Assembly (NCBI GenBank): GCA_025991245.1
Contig: BQMJ01000060.1
Location: 1-64,000, forward strand
Reading direction: 5' to 3'
Source: Galdieria partita
Taxonomy: Eukaryota > Rhodophyta > Bangiophyceae > Galdieriales > Galdieriaceae
Length of the DNA stretch: 64,000 bases
Part shown: in pieces, positions 12,871-24,783 of the stretch
Position numbering within the stretch: the first letter of the stretch is position 1
How the letters are laid out: every line of letters starts with the position of its first letter
Notes under the pieces: model-generated
Told to the model about the DNA's origin: nothing
The model's input: the letters and a program-made list of their open reading frames with translations, nothing else
Databases searched by the model: none
Translations under genes and position numbers: made by a program

Positions 12871-15360
12871 CACTCAAAGGTTTACCTAGAATACTACTGA
12901 TCCTCTAACGTTGCACTATTTGAAGAGAACCGTTGTGTTAGAATGATCGTTGACATACCCCTGAGAGTAAAGCCCGCCATTGTATAGTGAGATAAACTCA
13001 CCTTTGTTATTTACCTTGAAGATTTACTTGCTTCAAGTTGATTTGGAGAACATTGAGCTCTAGTCGATAGGAATCATTTCAAGAAAGTATAATCTGCCAC
13101 TTTCAACAAGAAGAGCGTGTTTCCCATAACTTGGAACGATTTAGTGTGTAGTCGCCAAGTTGTCATAGAGAAATTTCGTCAAGTAGAGTGAACATTTGTG
13201 CTGATCAATGTCTAGCTGAACTGTTTGCAACTTGGAGGACTGTGAATTTTGTGTTACCAGTAACAAGGACGTTTTAGACTTTTGCAGATTTGAGTTTATA
13301 CAATCTGGTCGAGTGTTTCAATTATCAACAAAACGTGATTCAAGTAAACATTGGAAGTGACACATGTATATAATTTGTATTTTGCCTACAAGTATGTTGA
13401 TAAAGAATCTAGTCAAGTTTCTCAATCAGCTTGAATACATGGACCAAGTGTCGCATATTCTATTTTATATAATTCAATTGCGAAAATAAAGAATCGATTG
13501 TTGACTCTTTCTATTTTGTGAGTTCTACATATGAAAACTCTCCATAGTAGCATAGCGTCATGACTCATATAATAAGTATCGTTGCAAGAACCCTGCCTTG
13601 TTTGTCCCTTGACAACAACAGTCACCAACAAAGACCCTCGAGCCACTTCCACCTCTGCATCTAAAACACCACAAAGCATCAAACAGTCTATGTTTCACAA
13701 AATTTCAACAATAAAACACGGAAAATTCTGGAAACACTAGAACACTCCAAAGTGGGAGATTCTGAGTGGTCAAGGGTGGCTTCTCAAGACAAAGAATTGC
13801 CTAAACTAGTAAAACCAACAGAGAAAAGCAAAAAGGGAAGAAAGCAGCAACTCAGGAACTTTTCAACCTTACCCAGAATACTAGAAGACGCTATGAACTT
13901 AGTACCTGGACTCACTCTCTAGTTCCCTCAGAGTTTCTCTGATGAACAACACAGAAGCATCTACAACAGTTCTATTAAAACACCAATCTCATGAAAACTT
14001 TCAAAGTTGGCTATTCTCCACATGTATTCTAAAACGCAACAACAAAACTCAAACTTGGAAAAATATTTGTTGCACAATTTGGACACATACAACTGGTCAA
14101 GCACTGAAAAAGTCATAAAGCTTTATATAATTCCCAGTTAACTAGCTCATATATCGCAACTTTGGTGGTTTCTTCAAGTCGATCAACGGAAGGTTGAAAG
14201 CTGCCATCATCACTCCGTCTATTTCAACCAAAGCAATCTTCAACGATATGGAAAAGGTGATTTGAACAACTCGTTTGTATTTGTTTTGGCATGAAAGCTC
14301 TACTGTCTCAACAACGTGCAAGTTTAATAATATCCAAACGATTCAAGAAAATCAAGTACATCTCAACTTTAGAATAAACTATTGGATAACTTTGACACAA
14401 AAACAATTCCCACCTTGACTTGAAGAAATTTTGGTTCTCAAACAACACTTATCGGCAGAGAATAATATAATGTCTTCCCGTTTCAGTTTTACGTGGTTTC
14501 CTGGCGTTGATGTATACTGTTGGAAGAGTAATACAAACTATAATTCCCAACTGCTTTTGTGCATGGATTATGGAGGCTGAAAGATTGATAATATTTTTGA
14601 TACAAGTTGAAATACTACTCGAGTATTATGGTGCTATTGTATACTTTTGAGAAATGCTTCTTGCAAGATATTCTAGGATATCTCCTTTGCAAATCTTTGA
14701 GAAATTGTCCATTTTATTCAAGTTTAGAGATTTCACCCAAAAAAAGTTTTCAGTCATTACCTTGAGTTTTTTGTCAAAAAGAAGCAGCCTCATGAACATG
14801 AAGGCATTCCTGATGGGATACTCATGCTTCAATATGAAGGCTAGATACGGGTACATTAAAAAGACAAGTCAACGGTCGTTCGGAAGTCTTCATGGCTCAT
14901 ATAATTGAATGTGTAGTTGGCAAGGATGTCTCCTAGGTAGTCTATATAGAAATTGTGTCCAAAGTAATGTCGTAAGTACTGGGAATATGAAAAAGAAGTA
15001 GACTCCATTTCATCGTATTCGTGAATGTCAGTTGTCGATGTTTCTAGCTATATTCAACAGCTTCCTGCTACCCTTGATACTAATTCCTCTCTTAGAAGTA
15101 GCTTCAAGTAAGTTGAGGCCTATAGAATTGAAATTGTATTATTTTATCTTGAACTCCAAACTAGGACTAGTAGGAGTGGTAGCAGGTGTTTGAATAGTAA
15201 AAGGAGAAGGAGAATTTCCCTTTTTTCTCTCCTAGAGAAGAAAAGGGTAGGAATATAGAAGAATTGAGAACTCATCTAGATGAGAAACGGGAAGTCTATT
15301 TAAGGAGTGATTTCTGGAGGGAAAAAGGGGTGGGGGGGGACTTTTTGAAAGGAAGGGCAA
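12871..15360. other. gene-free intergenic DNA
   Basis: No gene can be supported in about 2.5 kb. The longest open frames (13422-13682 minus, 14626-14908 on either strand) show no recognisable domain. Just before 15361 there is a purine-rich stretch with a run of nine G followed by GACTTTTTGAAAGG, lying at the upstream edge of the Crypton remnant. Confidence 0.55.
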
Positions 15361-15559
15361 ATGAATCGAGAATTGGAACAGTTGTTTATCCACAGTAAAG
15401 CTTCATCTAGAAAGAGGAAAATGCAGGAACTGGAAAGTTTTCTAGCACCTGGAGATTTTGGTGAGAACTCTAGTCTTACTCCCAAGGTAATCACTGAGTA
15501 CTTGAAAAAGAAATTACTCGAGAATGATTTCAGCCTAAATTCACTTATTTACGTTATCA

Positions 15560-16520
15560 GTGCTTAGAGACTATAGGTTTAGAAAAACGGGTGAACGATT
15601 CCATTATTATGAGCTCAATGATTCTCTTATCTTGGCGAAAAATAGACAAGCTGAAATGGAATTGAAAAGAAAAGGAAGGGATGTAAGTGAATGGGTAGAT
15701 GTTCCAGGTGAAATCAATAAGAAGTTAGCTTACAGCTACGAAGGCGTTTTGAAACTATCAGAAAATCTAATACGCCATCCTTTTCATCGAAACTGTTTGC
15801 TATTGAGATGTTTTACTTCATCAAAAATGAGCACTTTCACTCCATTAAGCTTTACTGATTTTAAATTCAAAGAAGTTGAAGACCTGAATGATGAAAGACC
15901 CAAAATACCATGTGTTGCTTTGGTTTCTGAATTTAGTAAGAGCAATACTTATGAAACAAAGGATGCTATGTACTTTACTAGAAACAAGGACTATAGAATA
16001 TGTTCTGCAACAGCATTGGCTATCGAGTTAATTCGACAATTTTTTGAGATGGTTCCCTTGAGAAGAGAAAAAATTGTATTCATCAACTACAATACCCACA
16101 GGGATTTTATGAACAAAAAAACATAATGAATCAAGAATGGGTCTTGGTAATATCTTTCATGCAGCTAGACATTTTGCATCAAATACCATGACTTCATATG
16201 GAGTTCCTATAGATGAATCAAGAATGCAAGGATTACGGAAATCCAATCGCGATATATTATCTCCATATCCAACGCTACTAACGATGCCATCAAAGCTTTA
16301 GCTGGATTCAAACGAGATGAAATTTATAAGATTGAAAGCGATTATATTGAACCTCCTATGGAATTGAAGAAGAAGTATTGTTTTAAATGGATTCAAGAAC
16401 AAGATTTGTTGTTCAATTTTCTGTCTAAAAGTTTCATTCAAGATGCTGTTTATTTTGAAAATCTTCAAACACCAGAAATGAAAGGGATCCCGATTTCATA
16501 TCATTTTCGAAGAACTTACT
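15560..16520 (+). pseudogene. Crypton tyrosine recombinase catalytic region (broken)
   Basis: The upstream part contains LSFTDFKFKEV, VALVSEFSKSNTYET and a CSATALAIELIRQFFEM helix, matching the order of the Crypton catalytic core in which a DNA-contact strand region precedes an ALA helix. Downstream, after a change of frame at an A-run near 16115, comes an HAAR box (H-x-x-R of tyrosine recombinases), then ASNTMTSYGVPIDESRMQGLR and SPY, the last offering the likely nucleophilic tyrosine. A further frame reads ALAGFKRDEIYKIESDYIEP and ELKKKYCFKWIQEQ, like the AGF...P..L...W end of Crypton recombinases. The broad Crypton call is firm; the exact catalytic residues are inferred from spacing. Confidence 0.65.
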
Positions 16521-16551
16521 AACTGCAACTAGTTCTAATGAACAGCAGCCA

Positions 16552-16866
16552 ATGGATCAAAACAAAGATGCTGTCGAAGTTTATATTGAAAAGGAAGTTG
16601 AAAGAAGAGTAGAGGATATTATTCATAGACAAAAATACAAAAAAAAATTAAGAGAATCAACCAACAGAACCTATAATCCCAATCTTGGGATATTCATGGA
16701 TCGTTCTTTGTCGAATATAAGAAGGGTTATTCAAGAATATTACTTAGGAGTTCAAGATCATCAATCTTTACGTGGTCTCAACGGAAATTTTGGAGCTTCT
16801 TGGAGAAAAATGAATAATCGGGACTATCTTTGTATTCGTATCGAAAATTTATATACCAATTCTTAG
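16552..16866 (+). pseudogene. GCR1_C-like DNA-binding domain of the Crypton
   Basis: An open frame of 104 residues begins with a charged helix (VEVYIEKEVERRVEDII) and continues with SLSNIRRVIQEYYLGVQDH, QSLRGLNGNFGASWRK. The pattern V..(W/Y).EY..G......SL..L....G..WR is the signature of the fungal GCR1_C domain, which follows the recombinase in fungal-type Cryptons. It lies in a different frame from the preceding recombinase end and just downstream of it. Confidence 0.6.
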
Positions 16867-16990
16867 AAGACTTATTAAAAAACACAAAGGAAAAATTGGA
16901 TCAGCCTTGAAGAATCCATAGAATTAGCTCGTGGAGAAATCATTGGTTCATTTAGAGATAAAGCGTTATCAAATGAATTGAGAATAAAAG

Positions 16991-18149
16991 CTAATTTCTA
17001 GCAGTTACCTATTTTGCTTAGCGTGTAGCCTTCCTTGTCCTTTAATATTTCCCTGAGAATCAATTGTCACATTGTTTATCTGAAAGATACGTGAGAATTA
17101 GATTGAAGCAAATAATATATTGAGATTGTTAAAAAAGAAGAAACATAGCGAAAACCACGAACAGCTCACCTATCTGAATATCTGAAAGCATTGTGATTAT
17201 TCTAATATAGCTGCTGCAACTTAGTCACTAATCAATTGAATGAATCTAAACAAATGACTATCTCAAATTGATGCTCTTAATGAATCAGTCAATTCTTTGT
17301 CCCTTCCTTAGCGTTTAAATATACTCTCCTCAACTGAAAAGTTGTACAATCCAATCTTGATGCAGACTTTAGTGTCTTCCCAACTAGAACTTAATTCCTT
17401 CATAGTACTGGCCCCAATTACTTCATTGAAACTTACGGAATAACGAAATCTGCTTCATCGGAGGATAAAAAGTTGCAATATCAGACTTCCAAACCACTAT
17501 AGGAAATGGAGCCAATACTTGAGTCCAATTCACTCCAGATCTTCTCTCATGAGATTGATAATGCAGAGTAAAATAGAACCTATGACACCATCAACTTATG
17601 CATTTATATTTGTAATCATCAATTGTTCATTTTCTGTCATCTTTACGATTATTTCTGCTTGCAAATTTGGTTTCAAACTATTTTGCCAAAGCAGCTTTAA
17701 AATATGGATATGTTCTCTAAATTTGATATAACCTTGGAAAATCTTGTTGTTTATCCTAATCATTCAAACCACTAGACAATTAAGTCAAATAGAATATTTT
17801 TCAAGATCTCTGCACTTTATCAATTCGATATACACTGATCTGCCTTATCGTACTGATCAAGGTTTGGTTTCGTAGATAATACTCGGTCTTCTGCCTTGGT
17901 TTTTAAAATACTTTGGGTATTTACTAAACGATCTATTTGGTAAGCTACTATGTTTTCGCCAAGCTTAGTAAGATAAAACTTTCCATAAGTATGTATATAC
18001 AACTATCTCAGGTTAAAGAGGGGTCGACTATGTTACTACTCCAGAAATATTCTCTTTAGCACTGTTTCTATCTAAGGAACCAATAATGCGCAAAACTATC
18101 ATAGTTATGTCCAAATAGATTTCTCTTTCCATTCGTAGCAAAGCTTCTC
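16991..18149. other. gene-free DNA
   Basis: No gene is seen. Open frames at 17519-17731 and 17820-18002 are AT-rich, without a recognisable domain. Confidence 0.5.
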
Positions 18150-19000
18150 AAGTAAATCGCTTCTTCATCCAATTCTGGCTTTGAATTGACCGAAGATGAA
18201 CTCTTGGTCTTTCATCCTCCTGTGCACTCCAAGTGCTATCCTCAGGTAAAGCCAATAAGAAAACAAGCAAAAACGATGCAAAGACTTTTTCTACGAATAA
18301 ACTTGGACCAAATTTGCTTTAGCAATTTGGGACTCACTTTTGAATTTCGTAGCTCAGTTGTCAAGGGAGGTCTCTTCTCTCCACCTGGAAAGGGAGACCT
18401 TTACTAGAAACAAACTAGCAAATAAGAGAGAAGCAGTGTATTAGATGAACACAGAGTCAACTTTAAAGACTGCAAAGGACATTGAAGACTGAGGTAAGAC
18501 GAGGATTCTCAACAACATTAAAGGACATGTAGAGAGGACAAGTATTCAAACTTAACGACAAATAGGAGCCTCTTTACCTAGGTGATTTTTCACGATATTA
18601 CACTTACTGAACGCCTGCATACAGACCAAAACATAAGGATCAACAGTTCTCAAAAAGGTTCTGGGCTGCAAAGTATATACATGGGGACTGAAAATGTACC
18701 TTTATAAACCTCAAGGTTCAAGTCCAGTCATGGAAGGGTACGAACGAGTAAAAGGTTTCAGGAATACTCAAAAAGAATCAAAATCCTCTATATGCAATTT
18801 TCAAAAAGTTTCTTGTTGAAATTCGAAAAAGAAAAATTCTATAAAGAAACTTTATTTACTTAAAAAAGGGTATCAGTAAAAGCTACTTAGCCATCAGTTC
18901 TGCAACCACAACAATTAAACCATTGCGACAAACAATACAGATGTGCGTTGGGTATCTTTGGAAGTTACAAACCATATAGTTTCTTAGAGAAAGGTTAGCC
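18150..19000 (+). pseudogene. eroded coding-like segment, copy 2 (unidentified)
   Basis: The partner of 12000-12870 at an offset of about 6.16 kb, in the same orientation; see that entry for matching blocks. The open frame 18186-18407 ends FEFRSSVVKGGLFSPPGKGD, and the matching part of copy 1 gives a similar ELRSS-like run, hinting at a former protein. No domain is recognised. The copy ends about 220 bp upstream of the NTPase gene start. Confidence 0.45.
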
Positions 19001-19224
19001 AAGCTTTTTAGAAAGCTTTACTGACAAAGAGCTTTAGCCAAATAGTGCTAAATAAAACTGAAAAGTGAAAGCTAAATGTATTTCATAAAATAAAACATAT
19101 ACGTGGTAGTTTATGACTCCTCCAATACTAAAGCAAGTTTATTTTTAGTGCTATTTATCTTTTTATAACCGAGAAATTCTTTGAAGCACCAACGATCTCA
19201 TATATTACCGATTTTGTTTTGGCG

Positions 19225-21333
19225 ATGATGAGGAGTTTAGGTGAAAGGTGGGCGACTGACAACACGTTCAAGCCTGTTTTTGTAGATCGTGAAGAGGATG
19301 TTTCTCTTGTTACAAGAAAACTTTACGAACTTCACAAAAACCGAAAGCAACTTAAGGGTCAATCAAGCAGCCTCAATTACCGTTTGACCGTTCCATTCGC
19401 GCCTCATATGTTTGGATCCGGCAAGACTACTTTTTGTGTTAACTATTTGGAGTTGATACGGAGGTTTAGTGAAACTTCCATTGCTTCTTTTGCTTCGAAC
19501 TCTTCCAAGAAAGAGTTTTTAGATAAGTTGAAAACTTCCAACCTTTTGTACGTGGACTTGAGAGTTCTTGAACAAACCGACCCTGAGGAAAGAAGTCTAG
19601 AATGGGCAATCTACTACTTGATGGTCAAGAACGCCTGCTCTCGAATTGGTGTTCCAGTTATGCGAAAGAGACAAGCCTTCGAAACTGTGGAAATGGAACC
19701 CTCAAATCTAGTAGCACTGTTGCGAGATAAATTAAACATTCCTACCAATCAATATCTTCTTGTGGTGTTTGATGAGATTGGTGCTCTAGATGAAAGCTAC
19801 GGTGAATTTGATTTCGAAAGGACCCAAGATGGTGAAGTTTTTCCATACAACGACTTCTTCGATATTGTTCGGAGACTCTGTAAACAAGACAATGTATTCT
19901 TTATTGTTGTTGGAAAAAGCGAGGGTTTAAGAATTAAGAATTCTGTAACTGTTGGACCAAGGGTGTTACTACATTTTATTTCGTTATCACCTTTAAGCTC
20001 TTCCAACATCGTTGAATTCCTTGAAAAAAGTCATCTCGAAGAACAGTTTCATTATCGAGTTTGTGATATTCTATGTAGTTCTTCGTTTTCAGTAGATGAA
20101 TTGGCAGAGGCACTATTGGAATGTACCGGTGGAGTCCCTGGTTTGGTTACTCGTGCAGTGAATATGCTTTTGAATTATGTACAAACAAGAGGACAATCTT
20201 TTAGGTCGAAAGATGAATGTTTGTCATGTATGAATGAGGATGGTTTCCAAAGAATCTGTGCTGAACCTTTTATACAACACATATCAACTTCAGACGAGGA
20301 TAAAAAGACTGAATTTGGCATATTATTGATGATGGCTCTGTTTCATATACCTTTCAAACTATATGATGAACTAAACTCGGAATGTTATTTGTTTGACGCT
20401 GTTAATGAAATGGGACTCTATCGATACCCTATTGATCAGGATACTTTTCAAGTGCTGATTCCAAAGGTTTTCGTTGGAAACTTTGAGCATCTATCATCTC
20501 TCTCGTTATTGGAACAGATACTTCTTGGATCACTCAAATTAGAGCCAGTTGATTGCTTCTTTTCTTCAAAGTGTCGAGTATTTGAAGGAATTGTTGCTAT
20601 CCGACTTATTTTGATGCTTTCGTCCAAAGTACGAAATGAGTTTAGGGAGTTGTTATGTCAGTTGTCCGCCGTATTTAAAGAAATGAAACTTCCCATCAGG
20701 GAACCTTCACCCCTTGATTACATGAGATCTGTTGGTGTTTCTGAATCAAGGAGTGAATCAAACAAGAAACGGAAAACTTATGGAAGTAATGAATGGAACA
20801 AGAATATTCAAGAAGCACTTTATTTTGATAGAGTTTATATTCCAGTAGACACCAATTCGCGTAGTCCTGATATTATATTCAAATTGCAATCTCCCGTTGA
20901 TTCTAAAGTTCTTATTGTGGGAGTTGCTTGCAAAGGTCGTTGGAATTCTGAACGAATTGGCTGGTCAGATATTATTGAAGAAGCAGAAAAATTTCTTGTT
21001 CCTGTTTCTAATCAAGTTTTATCCAACGCACCTGATAAGAATCATTGTATGCTTATTGTAGTTGGTACAAAATTGTCATTCAATGTTGCAAGCGAGTTGG
21101 GTGATCAAAGTCGTTGTTACAGTAGTGGAATGTCTATTGAAAGTGAATCTTTTACGATTCCTTCCAATTGTGAGCTTGTTATTCTTTGTGAAAGAGATGT
21201 AGAAATGCTCATTGACAAAGAAATATTGAATGGACTTGAAAGAGCATTCTCTTCTACTGATCGTCCCCTTTTTGGGGATTTTGGACCCGACTTACTTCGA
21301 AGAGTTCGTCACAGTTTCTTAAGTTGGCAATAG
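19225..21333 (+). CDS. Crinkler/RHS-like P-loop NTPase with PD-(D/E)XK-like C-terminus
   Basis: A single-exon protein of 702 residues; I chose the ATG at 19225 (a second follows at once). A Walker A motif, HMFGSGKTTFC, lies near residue 60 and a Walker B motif, LLVVFDEIGAL, near residue 180. A winged or helical middle region follows (GGVPGLVTRAVNMLL). The tail after about residue 530 contains YFDRVYIPVD, SPDIIFK and VLIVGVACKGRW, arranged like a PD-(D/E)XK nuclease fold, but the usual acidic residue two before the lysine is an alanine, so catalysis is doubtful. Crinkler and trypanosome RHS proteins combine such an NTPase with such a nuclease-like domain. Galdieria genomes also hold an expanded family annotated as archaeal ATPases (from memory), to which this may belong. 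Its subtelomeric position fits a dispersed family. Function is unknown. Confidence 0.7.
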   Translation: MMRSLGERWATDNTFKPVFVDREEDVSLVTRKLYELHKNRKQLKGQSSSLNYRLTVPFAPHMFGSGKTTFCVNYLELIRRFSETSIASFASNSSKKEFLDKLKTSNLLYVDLRVLEQTDPEERSLEWAIYYLMVKNACSRIGVPVMRKRQAFETVEMEPSNLVALLRDKLNIPTNQYLLVVFDEIGALDESYGEFDFERTQDGEVFPYNDFFDIVRRLCKQDNVFFIVVGKSEGLRIKNSVTVGPRVLLHFISLSPLSSSNIVEFLEKSHLEEQFHYRVCDILCSSSFSVDELAEALLECTGGVPGLVTRAVNMLLNYVQTRGQSFRSKDECLSCMNEDGFQRICAEPFIQHISTSDEDKKTEFGILLMMALFHIPFKLYDELNSECYLFDAVNEMGLYRYPIDQDTFQVLIPKVFVGNFEHLSSLSLLEQILLGSLKLEPVDCFFSSKCRVFEGIVAIRLILMLSSKVRNEFRELLCQLSAVFKEMKLPIREPSPLDYMRSVGVSESRSESNKKRKTYGSNEWNKNIQEALYFDRVYIPVDTNSRSPDIIFKLQSPVDSKVLIVGVACKGRWNSERIGWSDIIEEAEKFLVPVSNQVLSNAPDKNHCMLIVVGTKLSFNVASELGDQSRCYSSGMSIESESFTIPSNCELVILCERDVEMLIDKEILNGLERAFSSTDRPLFGDFGPDLLRRVRHSFLSWQ

Positions 21334-23091
21334 AGTTTGAATTCGTATATTCAATTGTTCATTCGGTAATTCGCTCTGCAACATTTGAATTAAATATTTT
21401 TGCAAACTTCTTTTTAAGTGTACTAGTGGTATTCTAAAGTCTGTGATGATTGTCATAGAACAGTGTCGAAAGTCATCTAATCACCTAAATCACTCGTCAT
21501 TCTTTTTCACAGATTCTTTTAATCACAGAGTGTATGTATAAAAGAGTATTAACTGTTTACTTTTCTTATCACGAGAACATAGTTTAGAATATTGTTATCT
21601 TTATGCTACTTGCAAATACAATGTCAGAGACCATATTGAGTTTGATCATTCATATCTTTGCAATTGACAACGCTGTTTGAAGTCCAACGGGTGCAACCAT
21701 CAAAGGGGACTAGTTGGACATTCTGGAGCTGTCAACTTATAGTTTTGTTTTATTGGACTCATAAATCCAAGGTGAAAATGTAGAAGGTAAGATATAATTT
21801 ATTCGAAGAAGGAATGGAAAATATTCTATAGGCTATGCATGTAATTGGATTGAATGAATGCTCCAAGAGAATATCGATCGTATTTTTCAAGAAGAAAAAT
21901 ACACACGCCTTTTTAGAGAAGATTATGCAAAGTTGTAACGGAATCATAGAAGATCGATTGATCACGAATCCACACAAAGTGAATATTTATTAAAAAATGA
22001 ATCATTGGATGTTTAAACACTAAATTAATGAGTCATTATAAGCTACCCAAGATTAACTCGTAGTCATAACAACATTTGACATTGTACCTTTGAATAAAGT
22101 CTCAAATTGTTATACAAACAGTTTCTTCTTGGAAATATATTGGGACCTTTTCTTTTAAAGACAAAATGGCATTTCGTACAACTCGATCTGGGTTGTTTAA
22201 ATAAATTCTTGACCTACTTTTATTTCAAAACTCTTGTATGTATTGTCTTGAGATGATATCGTACATCTAATTTCTTGACAGGGCATGACTATTATTAGAG
22301 AAGAAACAGTTTCTTCTCAATGACTTGCAAGTTGTTCTTTAGTTCAAATGGATGTCTTGGAGAGCAGTACTTTTATTTGTTGTCACTTTAGAAAGCAAAA
22401 CAAATTAAGCCTGAAGGAAAAAGACTTTAAATGAAAATCCCTTTTGGTAAATAGTCAAAACTTGTCATATATATTGTAAGCCATCATTTTAGCAAAGCAA
22501 TCATCTGAAAATAACCGGACAAATACTATGTAAACGACTCTTGTTGAAACAATAAATTATACGAGGGTATCAGATAAACCAATTTTGGATAATTTGAAAC
22601 CATATTTTTCATAAGAAAGATTCAAAGACTGTGTTAGAAATATTTGTCAAAGAGCCGTTTCTATCTTAGCACGCGACACACTTTGGCTATTGTCGTAAAC
22701 AATGAACAAATGTCAAAGATACTCCTAGAATCCTCACGCACATGGTTATTGTAAAGACATAAAAATTGAATAAATAACAACGTGCTTTTTCAAACTTTAC
22801 AACATTCTAATCACGATAACTAAGAGAAGGCAGTTCAATATTTCTCCTTGAAAGAACAAGTCAAACTCCATCGATAGTAGGAAATACAATTACTCAAATT
22901 GTAGTCTACACTTGTTCATTGGAAGACAAATTTTCCACTCAAACATACTTCATTTACACTTTGTGAAACTTGTAGGTTTTTCTTTGTTTGCACAACAACC
23001 ATTCAATTGGCTAAGACTACATAAATCCATAGCCATTATTGATTGGCTGCAGTGTCCATTCATCGGTTTCGAGATTGTGAGACAACGTTGG
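21334..23091. other. gene-free AT-rich DNA between two NTPase genes
   Basis: About 1.75 kb with no supportable gene. The open frame upstream of 23092 has no ATG and is AT-rich, so it was not included in the next gene. Confidence 0.5.
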
Positions 23092-24783
23092 ATGGTTGCA
23101 ATGCTTGTTGGTTGCCTTGCTTTTTCGTTTCGTTCTACATGTCTTTCCTCAACCAATGTTCAGTATCCGCCCAAAACTAAGGTGTGTTTTGGAACAAAAG
23201 ATTGTCGTTTATGGGGTAGAAGCTTTACAAAACAGTTGGCTTGTTTTGACAAGAAGCGTGTTGGTTTTGGTTGTCGAAGAGTTATTCTTGCTTCAGTCGT
23301 AAATAGTCGTGACAGAGACAATGAAAGATATATTGACTTTAGAGACATATTTGTACAAGACGATTGTAAAATTGACGAAAAGTTCAGCAACGTATGGTTG
23401 ACAAACCTGCCTAATCTTCAACTAGAGTGTAAGTTCAAATCCGTTGCCTCAGTTCTTGGAGAAAAAATACAAATAGGAGGTAAAGTTTTCCAAGTTGGGA
23501 AAGAAACGTTTGAAGACCTAACGCAGTTGGTTGCTCCCAAGCAGTTTCCCGATGATTTTCCAGTGGAAAAAAGTGCTGGGAAAATCTCTAGAATCTTTCT
23601 GAGGAGAGAGTTTATTAGGAAGTGGAATCGACTCATAGAAAGCCTTGGTGTGATAGCTCCCAATCTTCCACGCCGACAGAATGTTCTATCGGCAGCAAGT
23701 AGTGTAGGAAAGAGCGTAGAGCTGTATATGGCAGCTGTGTTTTCAATGTATTGTAGGATTCCTCTGCAGTATATTGGAAACGCAGCTGCATGGTTAGAGG
23801 AAATCAGCAACATCTCTCAAATAGTTACACTTTACTTGAAAATGCTGCTGTACATGAATTTCTCCATTCTGGACGAGTTGCCGAGTTTTCAGTCATAGGA
23901 CTACGAAGCTTTAAATGGTGCTCCTCTTAAGCATGTGATATATTTTTGTATCAAAAAGAAAGATCTGAATCTAGCTTTCGCAATTCGTCGCTGTATAATG
24001 CGGCTTGGACCACGCAATATGTTTATTATCGATGAACATAATGTTTTGTGGCGCGAGTTTGGCAAGAAAACAAATAAGTGGCCAGATTTCTTTCGACTTT
24101 ATACCAGTATGGAAGTGATGAATACAGTAAGTAATGTTCTATTTTTGTTATAATGACTTTTTCATGTACTTGAATAGCCTTATTGTGGAGTTCTTATTGC
24201 AGGTTCACAGCATCATCCATTTGAAGATAATTTGCCTAGTAGTTATGGAGGTGTCAAACACTATTTGGAGCCTCTAAGTTTCAAAGAGTTTGACTTGTGG
24301 CAAGATTTACCTGATTATCCCTCCATTCTTCGTCAACATTCAGATGAAGTGGTCGAACTTACTGGATTGGTGCCTAGAATGATAGCCAAAATGGTAGCTC
24401 TGGCCAACGATCATCCTGATGCTAGTTTTGAAGATTTGAGGGTTGAATTCACCTCAAAAGTGTATTGTGAAATGATAAGAAAGCATAATGACTATCTCGA
24501 TGGACTTAGGTCTGAAAGAGAAAAGAGCCCATTCGATTCTATGCTTTATAAGCTATTCATGGATAGAACTAAACCCAATATTACGATTGCAAACGGAGCA
24601 TATATTAGTCGAGGTTTATTAGTTGTAGTGAGCCGCATCTACTTACGTTTTTATAACAGCGTTGCACGTGACATCTTGTTATCCTCTTTCCGTGAAAGAT
24701 ATGCTTCTGAGAAGTACTTGGCTGAACTTGCTGAACTTTATCGAAATGGATACAGAATAAAGAGTCAAACTTTTGAAGAATGA
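23092..24783 (+). pseudogene. Crinkler/RHS-like NTPase, broken
   Basis: A second P-loop NTPase of the Crinkler/RHS type. An arginine-rich helix (RIFLRREFIRKWNRL) precedes a Walker A-like ASSVGKS, the same order as the R-box and P-loop of these proteins. A Walker B-like NMFIIDEHN follows, then a sensor strand GVLIAGSQHH and HYLEPLSFKEFDLW. One 51-bp intron (24127-24177, GTAAGT...TAG) is clear. The first ATG opens a short hydrophobic stretch (MVAMLVGCLAFSF) that could be a signal or transit peptide. The gene appears broken, with about one break in the NTPase part and an eroded tail beyond it. It sits 1.76 kb after the intact relative on the same strand, but the two are only distantly similar, so this is not a recent tandem duplication. 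Confidence 0.6.

Larger units (their letters stand above)
15361..16990 (+). mobile_element. Crypton-type DNA transposon remnant (tyrosine recombinase + GCR1_C-like domain)
   Basis: A series of plus-strand open frames reads as one tyrosine recombinase of the Crypton class, followed by a region like the GCR1_C DNA-binding domain. Cryptons are DNA transposons that move by tyrosine recombinase; in the fungal type the recombinase is followed by GCR1_C. The coding region is broken into at least four frames (15361-15567, 15560-16126, a short piece near 16125-16300, 16295-16520, then 16552-16866), so it is not functional as read. Divergence between frames is low and few breaks are visible, suggesting a fairly recent death. 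Terminal repeats could not be assigned, so the ends are approximate. Confidence 0.7.
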
